From Bacillus sp. Y1 (lineage in GTDB: Bacteria > Bacillota > Bacilli > Bacillales > Cytobacillaceae): a stretch of 64,000 nucleotides of DNA. Location of the stretch: positions 4,920,501-4,984,500 of the forward strand of contig NZ_CP030028.1 in NCBI RefSeq assembly GCF_003586445.1, in the 5' to 3' direction. The notes under the pieces were generated by a model. That model did not search any database, was not told where the DNA came from, and saw nothing but the letters and a program-made list of their open reading frames with translations. This document shows, one piece after another, positions 25,050-35,501 of this stretch (positions are counted from its first letter, which is position 1; the number at the start of each line of letters is the position of its first letter). The translations under genes were made by a program, and so were the position numbers.

Positions 25050-27242
25050 TTAGCGGTTGTAATCCATTACATATAAGTATGGAATACGAATATCACCTGC
25101 AGATGAGCTAACGTTTAAGTAGCTGCTAACGAAATTTGGTGTACCTGCTTGTCCACCTGCATGGGTACCACGGTTCACCACTTCTACCGTAATCTCCATA
25201 CTTCCTTTAGCAGGGATCGTTACTTCCATATCACTCACTTTTACATTTTCATCATCTCTAATGGTATAGGCTAACTCCTCATTAGTTGGGTTCGTTAACG
25301 TAACATTCATCTTATACGTTTGGTTTCCTACCGGGCGAACTAGTCCAAAACTTAAGGATGATGGGAAAGCAAGCGCTGATGGACTCATTGCTTTGCTAAG
25401 GTCAATAAGACCTGCTCCCACTTTTAATGGATCAGAAACATCTGTATCAGGTAAAACACTTCCTGCTACATCGTTTGCTGTTCCCATTAAGGCAGCTTTC
25501 ACTTCAGCTGGCCCCCAGCCTAAATCATTTTTCTTGCTATACGCTAATAAGACTGCAGCAGAACCCGCTACATGTGGAGATGCCATTGATGTACCTTGAT
25601 AAAGCTCATAACCTCCACCAACGACGGAAGAGTAAATATTTACCCCTGGAGCTGCTACATCAGGCTTAAGCGTGTAGTTTGGCGTAGGTCCCCACGAGCT
25701 AAAGTTTGCTAATAGATTTGGATCGGTGCTCACCTTTTGTAAGTCATTATTGATGGTAACGGTACGATCTCCCGTCCAGCTCACTAGTTGCTTACCTGCT
25801 TCGTTTCCAATCATAACGGCTGGAACCAGTGCCCCATCAGAAGACATTGGCGTTGGTTCAGCAATTCCATCAAGCTGATAGATGATCACCCCTACTGCAC
25901 CTGCTGCAGCAGCGTTATTAATTTTTTCAGCAAATGTACAAGAACCGCGTTGAATTAACGCAATTTTTCCTTCTAATGGCTTTCCAGATATAGCAGTACA
26001 TGCCAATTTATCGCCACCAGCCACATCAGCCCATACTGCATACTCTCCTGTTAAAGTTTCTTTTACCTCTCCACCCTGTGTACCTGTTGTCGCTATGGTT
26101 GGTTCTGTGAATGCTTCTGACTCCAATGTCATTGCAAAGGTTCGACTATTTGTTGTTGCTGCTACCGTGATTACTTTCTCCGCTGTTCCAGGAGATCCAA
26201 CCGTGTAGTTTCCTGGTCCTTCGTTTCCAGCTGAGATGGCCACTACTACTCCAGCATCTACCGCAGAATTCACTGTCATATCTAGCAGGTCTGCACCTTT
26301 ATGTGGTGTTCCCCCTAAGCTTAAGTTAAGAACGTCCATACCATCCTCAACGGCTTCTTCAACGGCTTTAGCAATAAATAAGCTTTTTGCATTTGCGATA
26401 TCTCCCGGGAAAACATTATAGTTTCCTAGATACGCCCCAGGTGCCACTCCACTCAATGTTTTATCATCTAAATCCGTTTCTGTACCTGCCTTTCCAGCAA
26501 CCGTACCTGCTACATGTGTACCATGGCTATCGACTGCTTCTGCGCTTAGCTTTGGATTCTGGCTATACACCTTAGCTACAATCACTTTAGGAGTGGTTAA
26601 ACTTGTATCTCCTTTAGGGAATTCTTCTGGATACGTCATTCCTTCATTTGGCTCAAGGAATTCATGTGTTTGATCAATCCCTGAATCAATGATACCGACT
26701 TTCATTCCTTCCCCTGCATTTGCTTGTCCACCAACAGACTCCCAAAGCGCTTCTGCACCGATTAAAGCCGTGCTTTCACTCATCGCTTTTTGGTAGGTTG
26801 CACTATACCCGCTCTTAACGGCTCCAGGACCACGGCTAACGTCCTTTAAGGATGCTCCGTTCAACTTTAAGCCAATCCCATTAAAGGTAACATCATACTC
26901 TGTTACAACTTCTACTTGAGGGAACTGTCTAGCTAACCATTTGATATAATTCGTACGCTGAGCATCTAAACGACTTCCATATTTCTTTGCCGCTTGGGAC
27001 TGTAAATCTACTTTTTTCCCATTCGATGGTTTTGTCTTCTCATATCCTGCAATTGTTCCCTCATAGGAAGCAATTGGTGCGTCTCCAAACTGAATAAAAG
27101 CATACTCATTGTCTACCGTAACAGAAGATTGTCCATCATCAATTTTCACTATTGCTTGAATCGGGACAGCTGCTGTAAAAATTAACAGAGAAATTAAGAG
27201 AACTCCAAAAATACTTTTTATACTCCTTGCTATCTTCAACAA
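25050..27242 (-). CDS. vpr: Secreted subtilisin-like serine protease, Vpr type
   Basis: 730-residue exoprotease. Signal peptide (about 1-30, ending AVPIQA), an I9-like propeptide region, then the S8 catalytic triad: Asp in GIIDSGIDQTHE (about 190), His in DSHGTHVAGTVAGK (about 238) and Ser in GTSMASPHVAGSAA (about 545). A PA domain is inserted between His and Ser (about 370-480), and a C-terminal Fn3-like domain follows, the Vpr layout. TTG start behind GGGAGG. No sorting signal or S-layer domain, so the enzyme should be released. Expected role: extracellular protein degradation in stationary phase. Confidence 0.94.
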   Translation of the reverse strand: MLKIARSIKSIFGVLLISLLIFTAAVPIQAIVKIDDGQSSVTVDNEYAFIQFGDAPIASYEGTIAGYEKTKPSNGKKVDLQSQAAKKYGSRLDAQRTNYIKWLARQFPQVEVVTEYDVTFNGIGLKLNGASLKDVSRGPGAVKSGYSATYQKAMSESTALIGAEALWESVGGQANAGEGMKVGIIDSGIDQTHEFLEPNEGMTYPEEFPKGDTSLTTPKVIVAKVYSQNPKLSAEAVDSHGTHVAGTVAGKAGTETDLDDKTLSGVAPGAYLGNYNVFPGDIANAKSLFIAKAVEEAVEDGMDVLNLSLGGTPHKGADLLDMTVNSAVDAGVVVAISAGNEGPGNYTVGSPGTAEKVITVAATTNSRTFAMTLESEAFTEPTIATTGTQGGEVKETLTGEYAVWADVAGGDKLACTAISGKPLEGKIALIQRGSCTFAEKINNAAAAGAVGVIIYQLDGIAEPTPMSSDGALVPAVMIGNEAGKQLVSWTGDRTVTINNDLQKVSTDPNLLANFSSWGPTPNYTLKPDVAAPGVNIYSSVVGGGYELYQGTSMASPHVAGSAAVLLAYSKKNDLGWGPAEVKAALMGTANDVAGSVLPDTDVSDPLKVGAGLIDLSKAMSPSALAFPSSLSFGLVRPVGNQTYKMNVTLTNPTNEELAYTIRDDENVKVSDMEVTIPAKGSMEITVEVVNRGTHAGGQAGTPNFVSSYLNVSSSAGDIRIPYLYVMDYNR

Positions 27243-27292
27243 GATTCCTCCCTTAAAAACTATTTTTCTATGTAACTATCTAGTAAAAACTA

Positions 27293-27324
27293 CTAGAAAT
27301 TACTCGTACTAGTTTAATTTCTAG
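27293..27324. repeat. Inverted repeat upstream of vpr
   Basis: Perfect arms CTAGAAATTA (27293-27302) and TAATTTCTAG (27315-27324), with several more CTAG/ACTAGT words nearby. Could be a leader stem or an operator; no regulator can be named. Confidence 0.4.
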
Positions 27325-27489
27325 GGAGGAAAACTTTCTCCTTTGACTAGTTTTGTCCTATTATGAAAATGATTTTGCCGAATGAGCACCTTTTCTGTAG
27401 TAAAAATGGGAATTCATGTATTTATTGATATATATGCTCGAACATTATAGAATACAAGAAAAGAAAATGTAATTAGTAGGAGGTTCAAC

Positions 27490-27783
27490 ATGATACAACG
27501 TACTGTATTATTAAAGTTCGCTGACACAACAACACAGGAACAAATGGAAGAAGTAATCAAACGCTTTAAAGCATTGGAAAAAGTAATCACTGGAGTAGTT
27601 GAAATTCAAGCTGCCTTCAATCTTTCTGAAAAAAGTAAGGAATATCAGGTGATTCTCATGGTTCGCTTCGAAAATGTTGCAGCTGTAGAGGCCTATACGA
27701 TAAATGAACAACACCAAGAAGTTGCTGCTTTCATCCGCGAGGTTGGAAGACTTGATAGCATCGGTGTAGATATTGAGATTTAA
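27490..27783 (+). CDS. Stress-responsive alpha/beta barrel (Dabb) protein
   Basis: 97 residues of the Dabb fold: IQRTVLLKFADTTTQEQMEEVIKRF at the start, the central strand EYQVILMVRFENVAAVEAY and ...NEQHQEVAAFIREV. Small dimeric proteins of this family include polyketide cyclases and stress proteins; the specific role is unknown. AGGAGG is 6 bases ahead of the ATG. It is monocistronic and convergent to the frl regulator, with a shared terminator. Confidence 0.88.
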   Translation: MIQRTVLLKFADTTTQEQMEEVIKRFKALEKVITGVVEIQAAFNLSEKSKEYQVILMVRFENVAAVEAYTINEQHQEVAAFIREVGRLDSIGVDIEI

Positions 27784-27791
27784 TTCAAAAT

Positions 27792-27822
27792 AATAGGTCA
27801 TGCCATATTGGCATGACCTATT
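27792..27822. terminator. Terminator shared by Dabb gene and frl cluster
   Basis: Perfect arms AATAGGTCATGCCA (27792-27805) and TGGCATGACCTATT (27809-27822). It overlaps the last codons of frlR by a few bases. T tracts are short, so efficiency is unsure. Confidence 0.75.
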
Positions 27823-28546
27823 TAGCGCGATGAACAGTTAGGTTCACCTTATTAGTCTCACACATAAAGGTTGAGAGATGAACAGGTTTATCCTTCTTAT
27901 CAAAGGCAATCTTTAATATCCGAAAAAGATTAGCACCAACATCACACTCTAATAACTTTGCATATTCCTTAGTAGCCCCAATAACATCAATGATTTTATC
28001 ATTTGTTATAATTTCTGTGTCGTATTCTTCTAGTAATATTTTATAAGTTGATTCATCCCCAACAATTCTCTTCTCTAAATCAGGAAAACGTACTAAAGAG
28101 TAATGTGCGGTATCATGAAATAAAGGACGGTCATTCACATACATTAGCCGTTCAAGCTCTAAGATTGGACTTCCCTCTTCTACTTTTAGGTAATCTGACA
28201 TATCCTTTGTTGCTGTAATAACCTCACTTCTTAGAATCCTTGAATTAGGAATCATGCCTAGTTGATGACTGAATTCGGAGAATCCGCTTACAGATAACAA
28301 TTCATTATGAAACTTATTAGATGCAACAAAGGTACCTCTTCTTGGAATACGAGTAAGAGTCCCCTCTTTTACTAATTCCTCTATCGCTTTTCGTATCGTT
28401 ATTCGACTTACATTGTATGTTTCACAAAGCTCTGCCTCAGTTGGAATTTGTTCATCCGGTCTATACTTACCTTGTTGGATATCATTTTTCAACATTTGCC
28501 TTATTTGCATGTATAAAGGTTGGGGAGTCGAAGGATTTAGATTCAT
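27818..28546 (-). CDS. frlR: GntR/HutC-family regulator of the frl cluster
   Basis: 242 residues: an N-terminal winged helix (about 10-75, with YNVSRITIRKAIEELV) and a UTRA effector domain (about 95-235). This is the FrlR/TreR/NagR type, which binds a sugar phosphate. It is the last gene of the fructoselysine cluster, as in E. coli frlABCDR. The 26-base sequence duplicated at the two cluster promoters is the natural operator candidate. Confidence 0.88.
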   Translation of the reverse strand: MNLNPSTPQPLYMQIRQMLKNDIQQGKYRPDEQIPTEAELCETYNVSRITIRKAIEELVKEGTLTRIPRRGTFVASNKFHNELLSVSGFSEFSHQLGMIPNSRILRSEVITATKDMSDYLKVEEGSPILELERLMYVNDRPLFHDTAHYSLVRFPDLEKRIVGDESTYKILLEEYDTEIITNDKIIDVIGATKEYAKLLECDVGANLFRILKIAFDKKDKPVHLSTFMCETNKVNLTVHRAK

Positions 28547-28611
28547 ACTTTTTCATCCTTATCTAATTTTTAAACTGTTTGTTTCTATTATACCTTGGTT
28601 ATTCTCCCCAG

Positions 28612-29394
28612 TCACCATGCACCAAAGTAACTTATTGTTTTTGCTGCTGTTTCTGCGCCTAACTTGAGGCACTCCACCGTTGTAAAGCCCTTCATTTTTC
28701 CATATAAAAAGCCCGAAATAAAAGAATCCCCAGCTCCCATTGTATCTACCACTTCTGCTGTCACAATTCCATATGTATAATACTCATTTCCATCGTAAGC
28801 AATCGAGCCGTTTTCTCCAAGTGTTGCCACCGCTACCTTTGAACCAGTTTGATAAATCTCTTTTAAATAGCTACGGATGTTTTCATCATCTTTTTCATAG
28901 GAAAAGAAAGGATAATCAACATGAGGAGTTATAATCTTTACAAGAGCATGTTCCAGTTTATCTGAAAAATCGAACGAGGTAGTTAACCCCATTTTTTTTA
29001 AAAGGGGAAAATATTTTTCAGTATGTCCCCATATACCCGCATGCACATGGTCAAATCCGTTAATATAATTAAGATCATCTTCAGTTAGCAAAAAGTGAGC
29101 CATCACTCCTTCTTCATACTCCCCAAACTTCCGATCATTTCCCACCAAATCGACATAAGTGACTGCCGTTTTCCCCTCCTTCTTAAATACATGTGAAATA
29201 TCAACACCCTTATGATAAATCGAGCCTATCATCATATCAGCATATTGATCTGAACCTACCCATCCAACATAGGCTGTATGAGCACCTAATCCTCTTAGGT
29301 ACACAGCTACATTCACTGGATTCCCACCTGGATATGCCTTTCCGCTAGATTGATAGACATCCATACAGTTATCTCCAACTGTGACGATCTTCAT
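28612..29394 (-). CDS. frlD: Fructoselysine kinase-like PfkB protein
   Basis: 260-residue ribokinase/PfkB-family kinase. GGNPVNVAVYLRGLG (about residues 18-32) and the C-terminal ATP/anion-hole motif DTMGAGDSFISGFLYG (about 215-230, catalytic Asp in GAGD) are clear. Length equals E. coli FrlD (261). In the pathway it phosphorylates the imported Amadori compound at O-6. Context (SIS deglycase, FrlC-like, APC permease, GntR regulator) makes FrlD far likelier than another sugar kinase. Confidence 0.88.
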   Translation of the reverse strand: MKIVTVGDNCMDVYQSSGKAYPGGNPVNVAVYLRGLGAHTAYVGWVGSDQYADMMIGSIYHKGVDISHVFKKEGKTAVTYVDLVGNDRKFGEYEEGVMAHFLLTEDDLNYINGFDHVHAGIWGHTEKYFPLLKKMGLTTSFDFSDKLEHALVKIITPHVDYPFFSYEKDDENIRSYLKEIYQTGSKVAVATLGENGSIAYDGNEYYTYGIVTAEVVDTMGAGDSFISGFLYGKMKGFTTVECLKLGAETAAKTISYFGAW

Positions 29395-29420
29395 CTATAC
29401 TCACACCCTTTCTTTGGAAA

Positions 29421-29446
29421 GGAGCACTACAAATCTGTAGTGCTCC
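29421..29446 (-). other. Intercistronic hairpin between frlB and frlD
   Basis: Perfect arms GGAGCACTACA and TGTAGTGCTCC with a 4-base loop. Flanks lack the long T tract of a terminator, so mRNA processing or stabilisation is more likely. Confidence 0.6.
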
Positions 29447-29453
29447 CTTTAAA

Positions 29454-30467
29454 TTAATACTCCATTTTTCGGTAATATCTTCTAAGGGTTAATGGATGGT
29501 TTCTTTCACGTTCAAGGTAGACACTGATACGACTAAGGACTGCCCAGTTAATACTAACTGCAAAGTGTTTTCTAAACTCTTCACTTATGCCTTCCATCTC
29601 AAAGTCCTTTGTGTCAATAATTGTTAGTTGCTTTGTAATCTTTTCTGCAAACCTCTCAACTCGATCAACTAGCGGTCTTGTTTCATCTTCCCCTTTTAAC
29701 AATATGACACTTGTATCCTCTAAAACTAATTCCAACGTGCCGTGAAAAAACTCTGCCGCATGAATCGATTTTGCATGAATCCATTGCATTTCCTCTAGGA
29801 TACACATGGCATAGGAATATGTATTGCCCCATAAATTACCTGAACCGACCATCATATGATAGGATGTGTCTTTATGCTTGATAGCAAATTCTTCTGCTTT
29901 TGAATCAAAGGCTTTTACTGCTTGTAGTATTGCTCTTGGCAGCTTAGATACTTCCTTCGTAAACTTCTCATATTGTGGGAATTCATTATTGTTATAAATA
30001 AAACGAAAAGCAATCATGTAAAGAAGCATAAAGAATGTATCAAAAGAATGCTTTTCTGACCCTGTAGTGATACAGTGGTCGACAATCTTAGTAAGTGGAG
30101 TGTACGGCTCTGCAACAAGAGCTATCGTCGTTGCTCCTCGGTCCTTGCAAAATTGTGCGGCTTCAACCGTTTCCTTTGTTGTACCAGATACTGATGTGAA
30201 AATACATACAGAATCTTTGCTAAAGTGCTTGTTGTTCATCACCATAAACTCAGCTGCAATAGCTGCATGAACATCAATGGTTGAGGTTGATTTAAATATG
30301 TACTCGTATGGATACATCATGGCAATCGTTCCACCCGCACCAATTAAGAAAATATTTTTATAGCCTTTCTCGCATATACCATCAACGACCTCTTCAATTT
30401 TCCCTCTATATGCTAAACCTTCTTCTTCTACAAGCTTAAGAAATAACTGTTCATCAAATTTTAACAT
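29454..30467 (-). CDS. frlB: Fructoselysine-6-phosphate deglycase-like SIS protein
   Basis: 337 residues, two SIS domains. The first has FLIGAGGTIAMMYPYEYIF (about 37-56) and SVSGTTKETVEAAQFCKDRG (about 103-122), the second HAAEFFHGTLELV (about 235). The family (FrlB, also GfrF) splits 6-phospho-fructoselysine into glucose 6-phosphate and lysine. It has its own promoter at 30505-30533 in addition to read-through from frlA. Substrate could also be glucoselysine or another Amadori product. Confidence 0.88.
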   Translation of the reverse strand: MLKFDEQLFLKLVEEEGLAYRGKIEEVVDGICEKGYKNIFLIGAGGTIAMMYPYEYIFKSTSTIDVHAAIAAEFMVMNNKHFSKDSVCIFTSVSGTTKETVEAAQFCKDRGATTIALVAEPYTPLTKIVDHCITTGSEKHSFDTFFMLLYMIAFRFIYNNNEFPQYEKFTKEVSKLPRAILQAVKAFDSKAEEFAIKHKDTSYHMMVGSGNLWGNTYSYAMCILEEMQWIHAKSIHAAEFFHGTLELVLEDTSVILLKGEDETRPLVDRVERFAEKITKQLTIIDTKDFEMEGISEEFRKHFAVSINWAVLSRISVYLERERNHPLTLRRYYRKMEY

Positions 30468-30487
30468 GTGACTGATCCTCCTTATTA

Positions 30488-30533
30488 TATTTGTTATGTC
30501 TTGTATTATAATTTAACATAACAATTTATTCAA
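30488..30533 (-). promoter_or_regulatory. frlB promoter and operator copy A
   Basis: Minus strand TTGAAT (30533-30528), 17-base spacer, TATAAT (30510-30505). The 26 bases at 30488-30513, covering the -10 box and the start region, are identical to 32801-32826 at the frlC promoter, so this is very probably an operator plus core promoter. Confidence 0.7.
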
Positions 30534-30578
30534 TCTTATTTTTAGGAATTTAGTAAAAATCACCAACTTCCTTATCGA

Positions 30579-32770
<2,192 letters not shown>

Positions 32771-32788
32771 ACAAACCACCCCCTTTCG

Positions 32789-32802
32789 TGAAAACGCTTT
32801 TA
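32789..32802 (-). promoter_or_regulatory. cre-like site in the frlC leader
   Basis: TGAAAACGCTTTTA, one mismatch from the cre consensus, between the promoter and the frlC start. This position would block elongation when glucose is present. Confidence 0.55.
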
Positions 32803-32846
32803 TTTGTTATGTCTTGTATTATAATTAACAATTACAAATAAAACAA
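32801..32846 (-). promoter_or_regulatory. frlC promoter and operator copy B
   Basis: Minus strand TTGTTT (32846-32841), 17-base spacer, TATAAT (32823-32818). Contains the second copy (32801-32826) of the 26-base sequence found at the frlB promoter. Confidence 0.68.
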
Positions 32847-32942
32847 TCCTTTTTCTAAAAAAAAGAAAAACTTAGAATACTTGTACCCAAGTTCATATTT
32901 CCACTATTCTTATTAATAGGACAAAATAGGCGAGGTGTTTTT

Positions 32943-33851
32943 ATGAAAGTAGGAATTATCGGGCTAGGAGATATTGCAAAGAAGGCATATTTACCCGTAC
33001 TTACAGAAAAGGAAGGAATTGAACTTGTTCTTTGTACAAGAAATACTGTGACACTGACTCACTTAGCAAACAAATATCGTATCCAAGAATGTGTTCAAAC
33101 CATTGACGAATTACTTATAAAAAACATTGATGCAGCCATCGTAAGCACAGCAACAGAAGGTCATTTTGAAATAGCAGAAAAGCTGCTTCAAAATGGGATT
33201 CATACATACATTGATAAGCCAATATCCATGGACTTTCATGAAACAGAGAGAATTGTTAGGCTTACTAAAGACAAGGGTAAAATTGCCATGGTTGGTTTTA
33301 ACAGACGATTTATCCCTCGTGTGAGAGAGCTAAAGGAACATGGGAAACCAAACCTGATTATCATGCAAAAGAACCGCTTTGCAGCCCCTGATTATGTACG
33401 TAGATTTGTGGTAGAGGATTTTATCCATGTGGTCGATACGCTACGTTTTCTCATGGATACTGAGGTCAAAGATGTAAAGGTAGAGTATGTAAAAAACGGT
33501 GACATGCTGGATCAGCTCGTTATACAGCTTATTGGTGATGGTTGTATAGCTATCGGAATCATGAATCGTAACGGTGGTGTAACAGAGGAAATCATTGAAT
33601 ATATGTCTGGGCATCAGAAATTTGTCGTGAATAGCCTAGTGGAAACAACGAGATATCATGATAAAGAAATTAGTATTACAAAATTCGGTGACTGGGAGCC
33701 TACGCTATATAAGCGTGGTTTTTACCAGCTAATGGACCATTTCATCGAATGTGTTCAAACAAATTCTATACCAGACCCATCCATCGATGACTCTCTCACC
33801 ACCCACGAAATATGCGAGAGAATCGTCAAACATATTGATCCTGAAGCGTAA
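32943..33851 (+). CDS. Gfo/Idh/MocA-family oxidoreductase
   Basis: 302-residue NAD(P)-dependent dehydrogenase. Rossmann GIIGLGDIAKKAYLP (about 3-17), the EKPI-like motif as DKPISMD (about 93) and VGFNRRF (about 119). It is divergent from the frl cluster and transcribed from the shared intergenic region. That suggests a side role in Amadori-sugar use, although E. coli frl has no such gene. AGGCGAGG is ahead of the ATG. Substrate unknown. Confidence 0.85.
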   Translation: MKVGIIGLGDIAKKAYLPVLTEKEGIELVLCTRNTVTLTHLANKYRIQECVQTIDELLIKNIDAAIVSTATEGHFEIAEKLLQNGIHTYIDKPISMDFHETERIVRLTKDKGKIAMVGFNRRFIPRVRELKEHGKPNLIIMQKNRFAAPDYVRRFVVEDFIHVVDTLRFLMDTEVKDVKVEYVKNGDMLDQLVIQLIGDGCIAIGIMNRNGGVTEEIIEYMSGHQKFVVNSLVETTRYHDKEISITKFGDWEPTLYKRGFYQLMDHFIECVQTNSIPDPSIDDSLTTHEICERIVKHIDPEA

Positions 33852-33854
33852 TTT

Positions 33855-33900
33855 AACAAAGCAAGAGAACCATCGATGGTGGCCTCTTGCTTTGTTTTTT
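33855..33900 (+). terminator. Terminator of the Gfo/Idh/MocA gene
   Basis: Arms AACAAAGCAAGAG (33855-33867) and CTCTTGCTTTGTT (33884-33896), inner partial stem, then T6. Confidence 0.9.
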
Positions 33901-33911
33901 GCTTTCCTAGT

Positions 33912-34499
33912 CTAAGTATCTATTCTTCTGAAATACTCAAATATTTTTTGAAGTTTTTCCTTTTGCTTCCCCTTTTGACTTTCCATATTGCCAAATTCAA
34001 AAAACTTCACTTTTTTCATACCTACATACTGAAAGAGTGCTCTTTTCATTAATATTTTATGAGAGTTGTTCAACCAGAATAATGGGTAGAGTGTAGGACC
34101 TTTCATGCTAGAAATACACACCACGCTCTTTCCTTTTAAAAGTCCCACAGGAAAAAGGCCACCGTTATCTTTATAGGCAAATCCAGATGCAAACATTTGG
34201 TCAATATATCCAAGCAGCATCGCCGGTGGTCGCCCCCACCAGATCGGATAAATACAAACGATTTTATCGGCCCATAGAATTTGCTCTCTATATTTCTTTA
34301 ATTTTTCATCGCGGTGCATATCTCTTCTACGCTTGGTCTCATTAAAAATGAGAACAGGATCAAACTGTTCCTGATACAAATCCACTACTTGTATTTCTTT
34401 GATATGAGAATTCTCTTTAGTCCCTCGCAATACCTCCTGTAAAAAGGCATAGCTTAAGCTCTCATGATTCGGATGTGTAAAAATCACTAATACATTCAT
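33912..34499 (-). CDS. NAD(P)H quinone oxidoreductase (flavodoxin fold)
   Basis: About 195 residues of the NQO1/KefF/YwrO family: VLVIFTHPNHESLSYAFL at the N-terminus (FMN/FAD phosphate loop) and WADKIVCIYPIWWGRPPAMLLGYIDQMF (about 90-118), the hallmark. ATG at 34499 is preferred over a GTG 9 bases upstream. It is divergent from a MarR gene, the usual arrangement for electrophile- or quinone-inducible reductases. Expected to detoxify quinones by two-electron reduction. Confidence 0.9.
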   Translation of the reverse strand: MNVLVIFTHPNHESLSYAFLQEVLRGTKENSHIKEIQVVDLYQEQFDPVLIFNETKRRRDMHRDEKLKKYREQILWADKIVCIYPIWWGRPPAMLLGYIDQMFASGFAYKDNGGLFPVGLLKGKSVVCISSMKGPTLYPLFWLNNSHKILMKRALFQYVGMKKVKFFEFGNMESQKGKQKEKLQKIFEYFRRIDT

Positions 34500-34537
34500 A
34501 ATTATCACCCAATTAGTTGTAATTTGATAACTAAATC

Positions 34538-34557
34538 CTAACAGACCTCTCTGTTAG
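34538..34557. promoter_or_regulatory. Putative MarR operator
   Basis: Perfect inverted repeat CTAACAGA-CCTC-TCTGTTAG between the divergent quinone reductase and MarR genes. Imperfect outer arms (TTTGATAACTA and TAGTTGTCAAA) extend it. Suited to a dimeric MarR repressor acting on both genes. Confidence 0.65.
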
Positions 34558-34622
34558 TTGTCAAATGATAATTGTTTTTTGATAATGTATTTGATATCTT
34601 GGGTGGTGAGGTGATTAATTAA

Positions 34623-35051
34623 ATGGACAGAGATTTGTTGTTTAGAAACTTCGTGCACTTCATGGCAAATGTACATCAAATAACCAATGATATGACAAAA
34701 GATGCGAAAACTGAAGAAATCACTCCAGTTCAATATAAAATTCTTGAATATATTACTGTAAGTCAATCTGTTACCATTACAGAAATCAGCGATTGTTTGC
34801 ATGTCTCGCTTCCGAACACAAGCCGAGAGCTGCGAAAATTGATAGAAAAGAATCTATGTAAAAAGGTTTCTGATGAAAGTGATCGTCGGAAATACTATAT
34901 ACAATTAACCGATAAAGGGAATGTACTAATGCAAGAGGCTTTTAAAAAAATTCAATTACAGTTTGAAGAACGAATTAAACATCTTACTGATGAGGAGCTC
35001 ACGGAAATCAATAAGGCTGTTGAGGTGCTTCAACAGAAGATTTTTTCCTAA
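34623..35051 (+). CDS. MarR-family transcriptional regulator
   Basis: 142 residues with the winged helix SQSVTITEISDCLHVSLPNTSRELRKLIEKNLCKKVSDESDRRKYYIQLTDKG-type core (about 50-105) in which DRRKYYI is the wing. No cysteine is placed for a clear redox switch (the only ones are C60 and near C80). GAGGTGAT is ahead of the ATG. Probably represses itself and the divergent quinone reductase. Confidence 0.9.
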   Translation: MDRDLLFRNFVHFMANVHQITNDMTKDAKTEEITPVQYKILEYITVSQSVTITEISDCLHVSLPNTSRELRKLIEKNLCKKVSDESDRRKYYIQLTDKGNVLMQEAFKKIQLQFEERIKHLTDEELTEINKAVEVLQQKIFS

Positions 35052-35090
35052 AATAAAGGGTGCTGTTAATCGAGTAACCAGCAGTAGGAA

Positions 35091-35280
35091 AATAAGCGGA
35101 GATTTTTCGGTTAAATTCAGAATGGAGCTCGTTTCGGGATAAATAAGGGGAAGTTTTCCGCTTATGCAAAGGAAAATCTCCCTTTTTCGAATTTTTCGAG
35201 GCAATAGGCGGAAATTCTCCGTCTATTTAAGCCTTTTTAATAATAATTACTACTTTAAGCGGAATTTCTCCGTCTATTTA
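35091..35280. repeat. Composite palindromic repeat element, copy A
   Basis: Four imperfect palindromes of the form TAAGCGGAAWTTCTCCGYTTA. Their GCGGA cores begin at 35096, 35147 (GGGGA variant), 35208 and 35259, that is 51, 61 and 51 bases apart. Copy B at 60.67 kb has exactly the same spacing. No ORF explains it. Confidence 0.75.
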
Positions 35281-35433
35281 TCAGCACAGGTGCTTAACCT
35301 GATCCCCAATCGATAGTGTGGACCCTCTTGACCTAGATGTGGGAATCAGAAGCTTTTTATCGACCAGCTTAATAATGATGTCAATTGCTATATCAAGTTA
35401 ATGGAATTTCGTAAAAAAGCTAATAAACAAAGA
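35281..35433. other. Gene-free stretch between repeat and treR terminator
   Basis: No credible ORF, RNA or hairpin was recognised; it may be decayed sequence. Confidence 0.4.
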
Positions 35434-35456
35434 AAAGACGTATTTCATACGTCTTT
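35434..35456 (-). terminator. Terminator of the trehalose operon
   Basis: Arms AAAGACGTAT and ATACGTCTTT with a 3-base loop; on the minus strand TTTCTTTGTTT follows. 46 bases past the treR stop. Confidence 0.75.
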
Positions 35457-35501
35457 CCTTGTGTCTTTTAATTAGGAAGGAACCCTTCTATAAAACTCGT
35501 C

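Noticed and set aside
35091..35280. CRISPR or tandem repeat
   Set aside because: Units are palindromic, degenerate, four in number and unequal in spacing; no cas genes nearby.
35281..35433. Transposase remnant
   Set aside because: Short stretches translate in frame but no recognisable transposase motif or terminal repeats were found.
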